Shown one piece after another: positions 6,846 to 14,472 of a stretch of DNA of 20,545 bases. The DNA comes from CAZBGL01 sp964491375 (GTDB lineage Bacteria > Desulfobacterota > Deferrisomatia > Deferrisomatales > Deferrisomataceae): assembly GCA_964491375.1 (NCBI GenBank), contig CAZBGL010000163.1, positions 1 through 20,545 on the forward strand, given 5' to 3'. The notes beneath the pieces were generated by a model. The model saw nothing but the letters and a program-made list of their open reading frames with translations, was not told where the DNA came from and did not search any database. Position numbers and translations under genes: made by a program. Numbering within the stretch: the stretch's first letter is position 1; each line of letters starts with the position of its first letter.

Positions 6846-7435
6846 GCCCGCACCTCGATCCAGAGCCCCCCCCGTTCCACCACCCGGGCCCGGCCTCCCA
6901 GACCGGCCTCGTCCACCAACGAACGCACCCGGTCCGCGTGGACCCGGCGTTTGCCGATGCGCGCGTTCAGCTCCCTCGAGCGGTCCGCAAGGGGCCGGAT
7001 CACCTCCGGAGGGGTGCGCGGACCGTATCCCCCGCCCACCCAGCCGAACCCTCCGGGACGGAGCATCCGGCCCACCTCGGCGAGCAGGGCCGGGGTGAGA
7101 AAGAAGAACGCCCCCCGGACCACCACGAGGTCAAAGGCCCGGTCCGGTTCGTCCAGGGGCTCCACCGGAGCCTGCCGTGTCGCCAGCCGGCCCGAAACCC
7201 CGGCGCGGTCGGCCAGCCCCCTCGCCCAGTCGAGCACCGGCTCCCGGTGGTCGCGCACCACGGCGCGCAGGCCCGGCCCCTGCTGCAGCAGGGCCACCGC
7301 GATGCCGCCGGCGAACGGCCCCAGATCGAGCACACGCCCCGACCGCACGCCGGACACCTCGAGGAGGTGCTCGGCCATGTACGGATACACCGGCTCCCAG
7401 AGCCGGTTGATCTCGACGACGATGTCGGTGTCCAT
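6842..7435 (-). CDS. Class I SAM-dependent methyltransferase embedded in the selenium/molybdenum maturation genes
   Basis: A 197-residue protein from ATG 7435. The SAM-binding motif I is VLDLGPFAGGIAVALL (residues ~34-49), a glycine-rich loop after a hydrophobic strand; D-L-V-V-V-R-G-A-F-F-F-L-T is motif III-like and M-L-R-P-G-G the post-motif turn typical of Rossmann methyltransferases. An upstream ATG at 7540 would add 35 Arg/Gly/Pro-rich residues that look non-coding, but neither start has a strong ribosome binding site, so the N-terminus is uncertain. The gene sits between yqeB (138 bases upstream) and yqeC, overlapping the latter by GTGA, and so is firmly tied to this maturation unit. 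The target molecule is unknown: cofactor, selenium species or an unrelated small molecule are all possible. Confidence 0.8.
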   Translation of the reverse strand: MDTDIVVEINRLWEPVYPYMAEHLLEVSGVRSGRVLDLGPFAGGIAVALLQQGPGLRAVVRDHREPVLDWARGLADRAGVSGRLATRQAPVEPLDEPDRAFDLVVVRGAFFFLTPALLAEVGRMLRPGGFGWVGGGYGPRTPPEVIRPLADRSRELNARIGKRRVHADRVRSLVDEAGLGGRARVVERGGLWIEVRA

Positions 7436-7573
7436 GGACGCGAACGCGCTAGGATGCCGAGAGGCTGGAGCGCTTTTTCCGGGTAGCCCCTGGCCCGGGG
7501 CGAACGGACGACGCCGTCGCTTCGATCCCTCTCCGACCATTCCACCGTCTCGGCATTCCGGCCCTCTGGCCCC

Positions 7574-8386
7574 TCACGTGTTGAACCACATCAGGATCGC
7601 TTCCAGGGCGCTGCCGCCCAGGGCCCGGGCCTTTTCCGAGATGGTGAAACAGTACCGGCGTTCGCCCCGGGGGTCCACGTCGCCCGCCTTGATTCCCTTC
7701 CATACCCTGATTCCCGGCCGCAACAGCCCCCGCACCACCCCGGCGATCTGGGCGCGTACCGGCTCGCCCTCCACCTCGGCCACCACCTGTCCGGGTTCCA
7801 CCGGGTCGCCGATCTCCACGCGGGGGCGGAACACCCCTTCCCTGGGCGCCCGGAGCACCCGTTCCACCGTGAAACCCAGGGTGGAGCCCGGGACCCCGGT
7901 GTTGGGCTCGGCCGACCCCTTGAAGATGAGGCGGCCGAGGTCGTGGCCCCGGTTCGTCTCCACCACCACGTCCACGTCCTGGCCGGCCGTGAACCCGGGG
8001 CCGAACCCGATCACCAGCTCGGCCATGTCCCTCCGGGTGCCCAGGTTGCGCTTGGCCAGGGTGGCGTCGATCAGCACCTGCGGGTGCCAGGTCTCCAAAC
8101 TTTGTAAATCAGGATCCACGATGACAGGAATGAAACCTTCGTTCAGAATCGAATCCAAAGCATCTGGCGCATCGGCCCGCCTCGCCCTCACCCCCTCGAC
8201 CTCGCACTCGCCGTCCCACACGGCCTCGCAGAAGCTCACCCGGCGCCGCACGGCAAGGGGTTCTCGGATCTCGGTCATGGCCACCCGCAGGTGGCTCCGG
8301 AACAGGCGGTGCGCGATGCCCGAGGCCATCTCGCCCGCCCCCCGCACGAGCACCCGCAGATCGGTCAAACTCGAATGGAGCCGCAT
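7574..8386 (-). CDS. yqeB: YqeB, selenium-dependent molybdenum hydroxylase biosynthesis protein
   Basis: A 270-residue protein of the EF2563/YqeB family, the companion marker of YqeC for selenium-dependent molybdenum hydroxylases. The N-terminus has the family's nucleotide-binding strand-loop (RVLVRGAGEMASGIAHRL, residues 11-28), then T-E-I-R-E-P-L-A-V-R-R-R-V-S-F-C-E-A, L-I-D-A-T-L-A-K-R-N, G-F-G-P-G-F-T-A-G-Q-D-V-D-V-V-V-E-T-N-R-G-H-D-L-G-R and a closing barrel/biotinyl-like region (P-V-R-A-Q-I-A-G-V-V-R-G-L). Start ATG 8386 gives the usual length, with only a weak GAGATGG site. Codons ~74-100 (8089-8167) use AT-ending codons (TTA, TTG, AGT) unlike the rest of the gene. Upstream, a 120-base gap separates it from mocA and holds two inverted repeats. 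Confidence 0.9.
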   Translation of the reverse strand: MRLHSSLTDLRVLVRGAGEMASGIAHRLFRSHLRVAMTEIREPLAVRRRVSFCEAVWDGECEVEGVRARRADAPDALDSILNEGFIPVIVDPDLQSLETWHPQVLIDATLAKRNLGTRRDMAELVIGFGPGFTAGQDVDVVVETNRGHDLGRLIFKGSAEPNTGVPGSTLGFTVERVLRAPREGVFRPRVEIGDPVEPGQVVAEVEGEPVRAQIAGVVRGLLRPGIRVWKGIKAGDVDPRGERRYCFTISEKARALGGSALEAILMWFNT

Positions 8387-8408
8387 GGGCCATCTCGCCT
8401 GGGAGGGT

Positions 8409-8426
8409 TGAACGACGATCCGTTCA
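8409..8426. promoter_or_regulatory. Palindromic site TGAACG-N6-CGTTCA upstream of yqeB
   Basis: Perfect 6-base inverted repeat arms (8409-8414 and 8421-8426) separated by 6 bases, about 25 bases upstream of the yqeB start. The arm-plus-spacer geometry resembles a dimeric regulator operator, but it occurs once here and could also be a small RNA hairpin or chance. Confidence 0.3.
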
Positions 8427-8439
8427 CGGTTGCCGGATA

Positions 8440-8456
8440 CCGGGCCTCCTGCCCGG
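8440..8456 (-). repeat. Small hairpin in the mocA-yqeB gap with AGGAG in its loop
   Basis: CCGGGC (8440-8445) and GCCCGG (8451-8456) pair around a five-base loop that reads AGGAG on the transcribed strand. The AGGAG is about 60 bases upstream of the chosen yqeB start, so it may be coincidental, or may reflect an alternative translation start or a post-mocA stem-loop. Confidence 0.3.
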
Positions 8457-8506
8457 CGCACCGCTCGTACCGAGAGGGCTGGGACGCCAGGAGGGCCTCG
8501 GTGTGC

Positions 8507-9115
8507 CTACGGCACCTCACCGTCCCGGCCCTCCAGTCTCAACCCCTCGTACGCCTCGGGCGTGTCCACGTCCTGGACCACGCCGGGGTCGTCCACGGGC
8601 ACCTCCAGCACGTCCCCGGGGTGGGCCGCCACCACGGCCCGGGCGCCCCGGTCGCCGTGCACCGCCGCCAGGGCCGCCCGGTATCGGCACAGGTCGAACA
8701 CCACGGGATGCCCCCTCCGGCCCCGGAACACCGGAACCGCGATTCCCCGGGGGCTCGCCCGGAACGCCTCCACCACGGCCCGCACGCTCCGCCCGGAGAG
8801 GGCCGGGAGGTCCCCCAGGGCCACGGCCACGGCCTCGGCGTCCGGCGCAAGGGCCTCCACGCCCGCCCGAAGGGACGCGCCCATGCCCTCGCGAAAGTCC
8901 GGGTTGACCACGGTGTGCACGGGCAGGTGCTCCAGCGCCCTTTCCACCGCGTCGGCATCGTGCCCCACCACCACGACCACCGGCCGCAGCCCCGCCTCCA
9001 GGAGCGCCCGGGCCGGACCGCACACCATGGGTTCGCCCCGGTAGGGCAGCAGCAGCTTGTTCGCCCCGCCCATGCGGGTGGACGCGCCGGCGGCCAGGAG
9101 GATCCCGGCGATCAC
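8507..9115 (-). CDS. mocA: Molybdenum cofactor cytidylyltransferase (MocA-type nucleotidyltransferase)
   Basis: A 202-residue nucleotidyltransferase that converts molybdopterin-type cofactor to its cytosine dinucleotide form, as used by bacterial xanthine-dehydrogenase-family enzymes. Motifs are GILLAAGASTRMGGANKLLL at residues 4-23 (the L-A-A-G-x-S-x-R-M-G-x-x-K signature), V-V-V-V-G-H-D-A, V-N-P-D-F-R-E-G-M-G-A-S-L-R-A-G, V-A-L-G-D-L-P-A-L (metal-binding Asp), R-G-H-P-V-V-F and D-V-D-T-P-E-A-Y at the end. MocA (CTP) and MobA (GTP) are related; the cluster context and the G-A-S-L-R-A-G and D-V-D-T-P-E motifs favour the MocA/YgfJ side. It starts at GTG 9115, 10 bases after the stop of the Mo subunit; no strong ribosome binding site is visible, so translation may depend on coupling. 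Confidence 0.9.
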   Translation of the reverse strand: MIAGILLAAGASTRMGGANKLLLPYRGEPMVCGPARALLEAGLRPVVVVVGHDADAVERALEHLPVHTVVNPDFREGMGASLRAGVEALAPDAEAVAVALGDLPALSGRSVRAVVEAFRASPRGIAVPVFRGRRGHPVVFDLCRYRAALAAVHGDRGARAVVAAHPGDVLEVPVDDPGVVQDVDTPEAYEGLRLEGRDGEVP

Positions 9116-9125
9116 GGGCGGACGC

Positions 9126-11441
9126 TCATTCCCGGCCGGCCCGTTCCTTGATCGCCCGGAGCACCCGCTCGGGCTTCATGGGGAGCTGCCGCAGGCGCAC
9201 GCCCACCGCGTCGTAGACGGCGTTGGCGATGGCCGGGGCCGACGGGACCAGGCCCGGCTCGCCGATGCCCTTGGCTCCGAACGGCCCGGCCGGGTCCTCG
9301 GTCTCCACGATCACGGGCTCCACCGGCACCGCGTCCCGCACCGTGAGGATCTTGTAGTCCCGGAAGTTGGGGTTCCGGAGCTTGCCCCCCTCGAAGATCA
9401 TCTCCTCGGTCAGGGCGTACCCGATGCCCATGAGGGCCGCCCCGTAGATCTGGCCCTTGAGCAGCATGGGGTTGATGGCCCGGCCCACGTCGTGGGCGGC
9501 CACGTACCGCAGGATCTCCACGTGGCCGGTCTCGGTGTCCACCTCCACCTCCACGCCGTGGCATCCCCAGGTGTAGGTGCACGAGTAGTTGCCCTTGAAG
9601 TCCCCCTCCAGCATCTTGGTGTCGGGCTCGTAGAAGTGGGCCGCCATGAACATGGTGTTGCCCGACGGGGCGAAGTGGGCCCGACGGAGCACCTTGTCCA
9701 GGGGCACCGTCTTGGAGGGGTCCTCCTGGCACACCACCTGGCCGTCCCGCAGTTCCAGGATCTCCCTGGGCGCCTCGAGCATGTGGCCGGCGAACTCCAG
9801 GATCTGTTCCCGGATCATCCGGGCGGCCCCCAGGGCCGAGTTGCCCGCGATGAACGTGGACCGGGAGGCGTGCACCCCCACGTCCCAGGGGCACACGTCG
9901 GTGTCGCCCACGATCACGTTCACCTTCTCCGGGGGGAGTCCCAGCGTCTCGGCCACGATCTGGCGTATCACCGTGTCCAGACCCTGGCCGATGTCCATGG
10001 ACCCGCTGAACACGTCCACGTTGCCGAAGTCGTCCACCTTGATCAGGGTCCCGCACCCGTCGGAGCGGTAGATCTTGGCCCCGCCCCCCACGTGGAGCAG
10101 GCACGCCATGCCCACGCCCCGCCGTTTGCGGCCGTTCCCGCCGGCCCGGCCCCGCTTCCCCGACCAGTCCAACCGCCGGGCCACCTCGTCCAGGCACTCG
10201 GTGTGGCCGCAGGTGGTGACCCGGAAGCCCTGGGGGGTCACCTCGCCCGGCTGGTTGGCGTTCCGGCGGCGCAGCTCGTAGGGGTCGATCCCCGCCTTCT
10301 CGGCCAGCTCGTCCAGGTTGCACTCGATGGCGAACGTGACCTGGGGGGTGCCGTAGCCCCGCATGGCCTGGGCGTAGGTGTTGTTCGTATAGACGCACAC
10401 CGCCTCGAACCGGACGTTGGGCACCCGGTACAGGCTGGACGCGGGCATCATCATGACGGTGGGCGTGGTGGCACCCCACGAGGTGTACGCGCCGTTGTCC
10501 AGCACCATGGAGATCTCGCGGAAGGTGAGCCGCCCCTGGGCGTCGCATCCCTGGCGTATGCGGATGCGGGTGGGCTGCCGGGGCGAGGTGGCGAAGAACT
10601 CCTCCTCTCGGTCGAACACGATCTTCACGGGCCGGCGGGTGCGATGGGCCAGCAGGATGGCGATGTACTCGTAGGCATAGGTGTCCAGCTTGGATCCGAA
10701 CCCCCCGCCGATGGCCGCGTTGACCACGCGCACGCGCTTTCCGGCCAGACCCATGGCCTTCAGGGCCTCCTGGAAGTCGGCCTTGGCCAGGCTCGGGATC
10801 TGGGTGTTGGAGTACACGGTGAGGTTGTCGTGCGGGTCGAACACGGCGATGCACCCCGATGTGCCCATGCAGCAGTGGGTCACCCAGGTCGTCTCGTACT
10901 CGCCCTCGGCGATGTACACGGCCTCGGCCTCGCCCTGGGCCACGTCGCCCGCTTCGAGTCGCCACGGCAGGCGCAGCCGATTGTCCTTGAGGGGCCGGCC
11001 CTTGGCGTCGGTCTCGTGAACCAGGGGCGCATCCGGCTTCAGCGCCTCCTCGGGATCGAACACGGCCGGCAGGTCCTCGTACTCCACACGGATCCGGCGC
11101 ACGGCCTCCTCGGCCGCCTCCGGCGTGGTGGCGGCCACGGCCGCGATCTCGTCCCGGTACTGGCGCACCCGGTCCCTTTTGAGCGCCGTGTTGTCCTTGA
11201 GGAACCCGAACCGGATCTCCGGCGTGTTGTAGGCCGTGATCACCGCGCGCACGCCCGGCACCTTCTCGGCCTCGCTCGTGTCGATGGACACGATGCGGGC
11301 GCTTGGCCGGTCGGCGTACTTGATCTTGCCGTACAGCATCCCGGGGAGCTTGAGGTCGTGGATGTAGACCGTGCGGCCCGAGACCTTTTCGACCGCGTCC
11401 GCCTTGGGCAGGGGCTTTCCAACCGCCGCGAACCCGCTCAT
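9126..11441 (-). CDS. Xanthine-dehydrogenase-family hydroxylase, molybdenum-binding large subunit
   Basis: A 771-residue catalytic subunit. It would hydroxylate a carbon of a heterocycle, aldehyde or activated acid using water, passing electrons to the [2Fe-2S] and FAD subunits. Residues ~20-125 form the ald_Xan_dh_C domain; then GGGFGSK (245-251), MRGYGTPQ (360-367, with R361), G-S-M-D-I-G-Q-G-L (480-488) and G-I-G-E-P-G (725-730) with E728 as the predicted catalytic base. The loop carrying the active-site Cys of aerobic CO dehydrogenase is absent. Odd: where relatives usually read M-E-P or L-E-P (~residue 192) it reads HCCMGTSGC. ATG 11441 overlaps the small-subunit stop (ATGA) behind GAGGAG. 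Neighbouring yqeB and yqeC suggest a selenium-containing cofactor. The substrate is unknown. No Tat signal is present. Confidence 0.93.
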   Translation of the reverse strand: MSGFAAVGKPLPKADAVEKVSGRTVYIHDLKLPGMLYGKIKYADRPSARIVSIDTSEAEKVPGVRAVITAYNTPEIRFGFLKDNTALKRDRVRQYRDEIAAVAATTPEAAEEAVRRIRVEYEDLPAVFDPEEALKPDAPLVHETDAKGRPLKDNRLRLPWRLEAGDVAQGEAEAVYIAEGEYETTWVTHCCMGTSGCIAVFDPHDNLTVYSNTQIPSLAKADFQEALKAMGLAGKRVRVVNAAIGGGFGSKLDTYAYEYIAILLAHRTRRPVKIVFDREEEFFATSPRQPTRIRIRQGCDAQGRLTFREISMVLDNGAYTSWGATTPTVMMMPASSLYRVPNVRFEAVCVYTNNTYAQAMRGYGTPQVTFAIECNLDELAEKAGIDPYELRRRNANQPGEVTPQGFRVTTCGHTECLDEVARRLDWSGKRGRAGGNGRKRRGVGMACLLHVGGGAKIYRSDGCGTLIKVDDFGNVDVFSGSMDIGQGLDTVIRQIVAETLGLPPEKVNVIVGDTDVCPWDVGVHASRSTFIAGNSALGAARMIREQILEFAGHMLEAPREILELRDGQVVCQEDPSKTVPLDKVLRRAHFAPSGNTMFMAAHFYEPDTKMLEGDFKGNYSCTYTWGCHGVEVEVDTETGHVEILRYVAAHDVGRAINPMLLKGQIYGAALMGIGYALTEEMIFEGGKLRNPNFRDYKILTVRDAVPVEPVIVETEDPAGPFGAKGIGEPGLVPSAPAIANAVYDAVGVRLRQLPMKPERVLRAIKERAGRE

Positions 11442-11914
11442 GCCTTCATCTCCTCTGCCGCCGCCTTCACGGCCTCGATGATCTGCACGTACCCGGTGCA
11501 CCGGCACAGGTTGCCGGCCAAGGCCGTGCGGATGTCGTCCTCGGTGGGCTCGGGCACCCGGTCCAGCAGGGCCTTGGCCGAGAGCACCATGCCGGGGGTG
11601 CAGAACCCGCACTGGACCGCGCCCTTCTCCACGAACGCCTTCTGAAGGGGATGGAGTCCGCCGTCCGGCCCGGAGAGGCCCTCGATGGTGACGACCTCCC
11701 GGCCGTCGGCCTCCAGGGCCGGGTACAGGCACGCATTGACGGCCCGGCCGTCCACGATCACGGTGCACGCCCCGCACTCGCCCGCGCCGCATCCTTCCTT
11801 GGCGCCGGTGAGTTCCAGCTCCTCGCGCAGCACGCGCAGGAGCGTCCAGTGGGGCTCCACCGCCACCGTCACCTCGTCGCCGTTGACCTTGAACCGGATC
11901 TCGACCCGTTCCAT
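11438..11914 (-). CDS. Xanthine-dehydrogenase-family hydroxylase, [2Fe-2S] small subunit
   Basis: A 158-residue ferredoxin-like subunit with two [2Fe-2S] domains. The N-terminal plant-type cluster uses C42, C47, C50 and C62 (EGCGAGECGACTV then N-A-C); the C-terminal alpha-helical cluster uses C102, C105, C137 and C139 (QCGFCTPGMV and LCRCTGY). It carries electrons from the molybdenum site to FAD. ATG 11914 has GAGGAG about 9 bases upstream; the frame stays open further upstream, but that part is not conserved-looking. It overlaps the Mo subunit start by 4 bases. A 263-base gap separates it from the FAD subunit gene. Confidence 0.95.
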   Translation of the reverse strand: MERVEIRFKVNGDEVTVAVEPHWTLLRVLREELELTGAKEGCGAGECGACTVIVDGRAVNACLYPALEADGREVVTIEGLSGPDGGLHPLQKAFVEKGAVQCGFCTPGMVLSAKALLDRVPEPTEDDIRTALAGNLCRCTGYVQIIEAVKAAAEEMKA

Positions 11915-12177
11915 GAGCGGCTTCTCCTCGCACGGCCTCCGCCCCTCGTTTCGGGGCTGGGTATCGGGTGCCGGGATCCAGGGACCGGACATCCGGCAGA
12001 GCGGGCCTGGCCCCTGGTCCGGGATCACCCCCGGTCCGACCGTTCCTCCTGCAGACCCCCCGGACACGAGCGCGGCCCCGGCGGCTGCCGAGGCGCTTGC
12101 GCGTCCGCGCGGCGAAGCCCCCCTCCCGACCCTTTGGCGCCCACCCCGTTCCGGGGCCGGGGTTCAGGGGCGGCGCC
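11915..12177. other. 263-base gap between FAD and Fe-S subunit genes, with inverted repeats
   Basis: No convincing gene is seen. The strand that is transcribed carries several GC-rich inverted repeats: GGACCGG (11982-11988) with CCGGTCC (12031-12037) around an inner GGGCC-T-GGCCC (12003-12013), and GCCCC (11941-11945) with GGGGC (11953-11957) close to the small-subunit ribosome binding site. A gap of this size inside a three-subunit enzyme operon is unusual and may hold a processing site, an internal promoter or an attenuator. I cannot place a promoter by eye. Confidence 0.35.
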
Positions 12178-13038
12178 CTACCACGCCCCCGCCTCCTCCA
12201 GGATCCGGGGAACGAGCACCCGGATCATCTCCCGCCGGTACCACGCCTCGCCCCGCCACGAGTCGCGCACCCGCGCCCGGCGGGCCGCCTCGTCGGCGGC
12301 CGCCCGCACCGCCTCGGGGGTGAGCCGCTCGCCCTCGAGCCGCTGCTCGGCCTCGAGCGCCCGGCACGGCGTGGGCCCGGCCACGCCCAGGGCGATCCGG
12401 GCCGCCGCGACCACGCCGGACTCGTCCACGGTGACCCGCACCCCCACCCCCAGGATGGGCAACTCCATGGCCTTCCGCCGGGTGAGCTTCCGGTACCCGG
12501 AGAACGTGCGCCCCTCCTCGGGCACGGGCACCCGGATCTCCACCAGGAGCTCCCCCGGGCCGAGCACGGTGCGCCCGGGCCCGGCAAAAAAATCGGCCAG
12601 GGGCACCGACCGGTGGCCTTCCGGGCCCTGGATGCGGCACTCGGCGTCGTACAGCAGCAGGGCCACGGCCGAGTCCGCCGACGGGGCGGCGTTGCAGAGG
12701 TTGCCTCCCACGGTGCCCACGTTGCGGATCTGGCGGGAGCCCACCTGGGAACAGGCCTGGTGCAGGGCCGGCAGGCGCTCGGCCACACAGGCCGAGTCCT
12801 CCAGCTCGGCGTGGGGGGTGCACGCACCGATCAGGAGCCCGTGCCCGGAGGCGTGAAGCCCTGCCAGCTCCCGCACGCCCCGCAGCGACACCAGGGCCTG
12901 GGGCGCGATCTTTCCGGCGCGCAGGTTGACCCACACGTCGGTGGCGCCGGCCACCGGCACCGCGCCCGGTCCCAGGTCGGCCAGCATCCCCAGGGCCTCG
13001 CTCAGGGTGGTGGGTCGGTGGTACGCGAATCGGGCCAT
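12178..13038 (-). CDS. Xanthine-dehydrogenase-family hydroxylase, FAD-binding medium subunit
   Basis: A 286-residue CoxM/YagS-type subunit that carries FAD and passes electrons to the final acceptor. FAD motifs are VAGATDVWVNLR (29-40, with Ala where many relatives have a second Gly) and RNVGTVGGNLCNAAPSAD (105-122). The C-terminal CO-dehydrogenase flavoprotein domain follows (residues ~180-280). It lacks the extra cysteine-rich [4Fe-4S] loop of the 4-hydroxybenzoyl-CoA reductase beta subunit, which argues against that enzyme. ATG 13038 has GAGGAA about 7 bases upstream. It follows the ligase gene by 42 bases. Confidence 0.93.
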   Translation of the reverse strand: MARFAYHRPTTLSEALGMLADLGPGAVPVAGATDVWVNLRAGKIAPQALVSLRGVRELAGLHASGHGLLIGACTPHAELEDSACVAERLPALHQACSQVGSRQIRNVGTVGGNLCNAAPSADSAVALLLYDAECRIQGPEGHRSVPLADFFAGPGRTVLGPGELLVEIRVPVPEEGRTFSGYRKLTRRKAMELPILGVGVRVTVDESGVVAAARIALGVAGPTPCRALEAEQRLEGERLTPEAVRAAADEAARRARVRDSWRGEAWYRREMIRVLVPRILEEAGAW

Positions 13039-13080
13039 GGCTGCTTCCTCGAACAGGATTCAGGGCCGTCTCCCGGCCGT

Positions 13081-14364
13081 TCACCGCTTGTCGAACACGC
13101 GCTTGGACTTCTTCTCGCTCCGGGGCAGCGAGGCGTAGTCCACCACCTTCACCTCGGCCGCCACCAGGATCTGGCTCTTGATGCGGTGCTCGATCTCCGC
13201 CTCGATCTGTTCGTCCTTCAGGGGGTCGCCGGCCGGATCGCGCTCCACGTAGATGGTCATGTAGTCCCGGCCGAACTTGCGTTCGAGCACGATGTTGTAC
13301 TCGCTGGAGACCCCGGGCACCTCGGACAGGATCTCGTCGATCTGGCCGGGGTAGATGTTCACCGCCCGGTAGATGAACATGTCGTCGTCCCGTCCCAGGA
13401 TGCGGTCGTGCCGCGGGAACACCGAGCCGCACGGACACCGGCCCGGAATGAGCCGGGTGAGGTCCCGGGTGCGGTACCGGATGAGGGGGGCGCCCTCTTT
13501 CTTCAAGGTGGTGACCACCATCTCGCCGATCTCGCCCTCGGGCACGGGCTTCAGGGTCTGGGGGTCCAGGATCTCCAGGATGTAAACGTCCGCCCAGTAG
13601 TGGATGCCCCGGTGCTCCTTGCAGTCGATGCCCGCGCCCGGCCCGTACAGCTCGGTCATGCCCGTGATGTCGAACACGTGCTCGGCGCCGAACAGCTCCT
13701 GGATCCGGCGGCGCATCCGCTCGCTGCACCGCTCCGAGCCCTGGATCACGGTGCGGATGTTCACGTGGTCGCGCAGGTTCCGGCGCTCGATCTCCTCGGC
13801 CAGGAGCAGCGCCATGCTGGCCGTGGAGCACAGCACGTTGGGCTTGAGGTCCACCAGGAACTGGCACTGCATGTCCACGTTGCCCGGCCCCACCGGGATG
13901 GCCATGGCGCCCACGGCCTCGCATCCGGCCTGGAAGCTGACGCCCGCGGTCCACAGCCCGTAGCCCACGGCGATCTGGACCCGGTCCCCCGGCCCCACCC
14001 CGGCCATCTCGAAGCAACGCGCGAAAAAGCCGGTCCAGTCCTCCACGTCCTTGCGCGTGTAGCACAGGATCTTGCGCTTGCCCGTGGTGCCCGAGGAGGA
14101 GTGGATCCGCACGATCCGTTCGAACGGCACCGAGCGCAGGGGGAACGGGTAGCCCTCGCGCAGGTCGTTGGCCGTGGTGAACGGCAGTCTCTGGATGTCG
14201 TCCAGGGTCTGGATGTCGTCGGGCCCCACCCCGGCCTCGTCGAACCGCTTCCGGTAGAACTCGGAGTTCTCGTAGGCGTGCCGCACGGTCCAGCGCAGGC
14301 CCTCGAGCTGGATCCGCTTCAGCGCCTCCTCGTCCCGGATCGGGGGCATGAACGTCTGGCTCAT
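13081..14364 (-). CDS. Phenylacetate-CoA ligase family (PaaK-type) AMP-forming acyl-CoA ligase
   Basis: A 427-residue adenylate-forming ligase, the usual PaaK length. Landmarks: F-Y-R-K-R-F-D-E-A-G-V near residue 38, LPFTTANDLREGYPFP, the ATP loop RIHSSSGTTGKR, Y-G-L-W-T-A-G, D-I-T-G-M-T-E-L-Y-G-P-G adenine/acyl pocket, R-Y-R-T-R-D-L hinge region, C-P-C-G with R-I-L-G-R-D-D-D-M, and the PaaK C-terminal domain ending in a K-S-K-R-V-F-D-K-R tail carrying the likely catalytic lysine. It converts an acid plus CoA and ATP to the CoA thioester; the acid need not be phenylacetate, since this family also activates many other aryl and heterocyclic acids. ATG 14364 has AAGGAG 9 bases upstream. It lies between HyuB and the molybdenum hydroxylase, implying a CoA-ester step in that pathway. 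Confidence 0.92.
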   Translation of the reverse strand: MSQTFMPPIRDEEALKRIQLEGLRWTVRHAYENSEFYRKRFDEAGVGPDDIQTLDDIQRLPFTTANDLREGYPFPLRSVPFERIVRIHSSSGTTGKRKILCYTRKDVEDWTGFFARCFEMAGVGPGDRVQIAVGYGLWTAGVSFQAGCEAVGAMAIPVGPGNVDMQCQFLVDLKPNVLCSTASMALLLAEEIERRNLRDHVNIRTVIQGSERCSERMRRRIQELFGAEHVFDITGMTELYGPGAGIDCKEHRGIHYWADVYILEILDPQTLKPVPEGEIGEMVVTTLKKEGAPLIRYRTRDLTRLIPGRCPCGSVFPRHDRILGRDDDMFIYRAVNIYPGQIDEILSEVPGVSSEYNIVLERKFGRDYMTIYVERDPAGDPLKDEQIEAEIEHRIKSQILVAAEVKVVDYASLPRSEKKSKRVFDKR

Positions 14365-14472
14365 GGTCAGAAGCTCCTTGGGCTGTCGGCTAACGGCGTT
14401 CGGGTCTCGGCTGCCAGCGGGGCCCTTCGGCCCGGATCGAGGCCCGGGACCGCTCCCCCCTGTTTCCGGCCT

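Noticed and set aside
9126..13038. Aerobic-type CO dehydrogenase (CoxMSL)
   Set aside because: The large subunit lacks the active-site Cys loop of form I CO dehydrogenase and instead has TYAQAMRGYGTPQ.
9126..13038. 4-Hydroxybenzoyl-CoA reductase
   Set aside because: The FAD subunit lacks the cysteine-rich [4Fe-4S] insertion that marks this enzyme, although the nearby CoA ligase made it tempting.
5074..13038. Selenocysteine (in-frame TGA) in the hydroxylase genes
   Set aside because: All frames end at expected family lengths, with no family sequence continuing past a TGA. Any selenium here would be a cofactor ligand.
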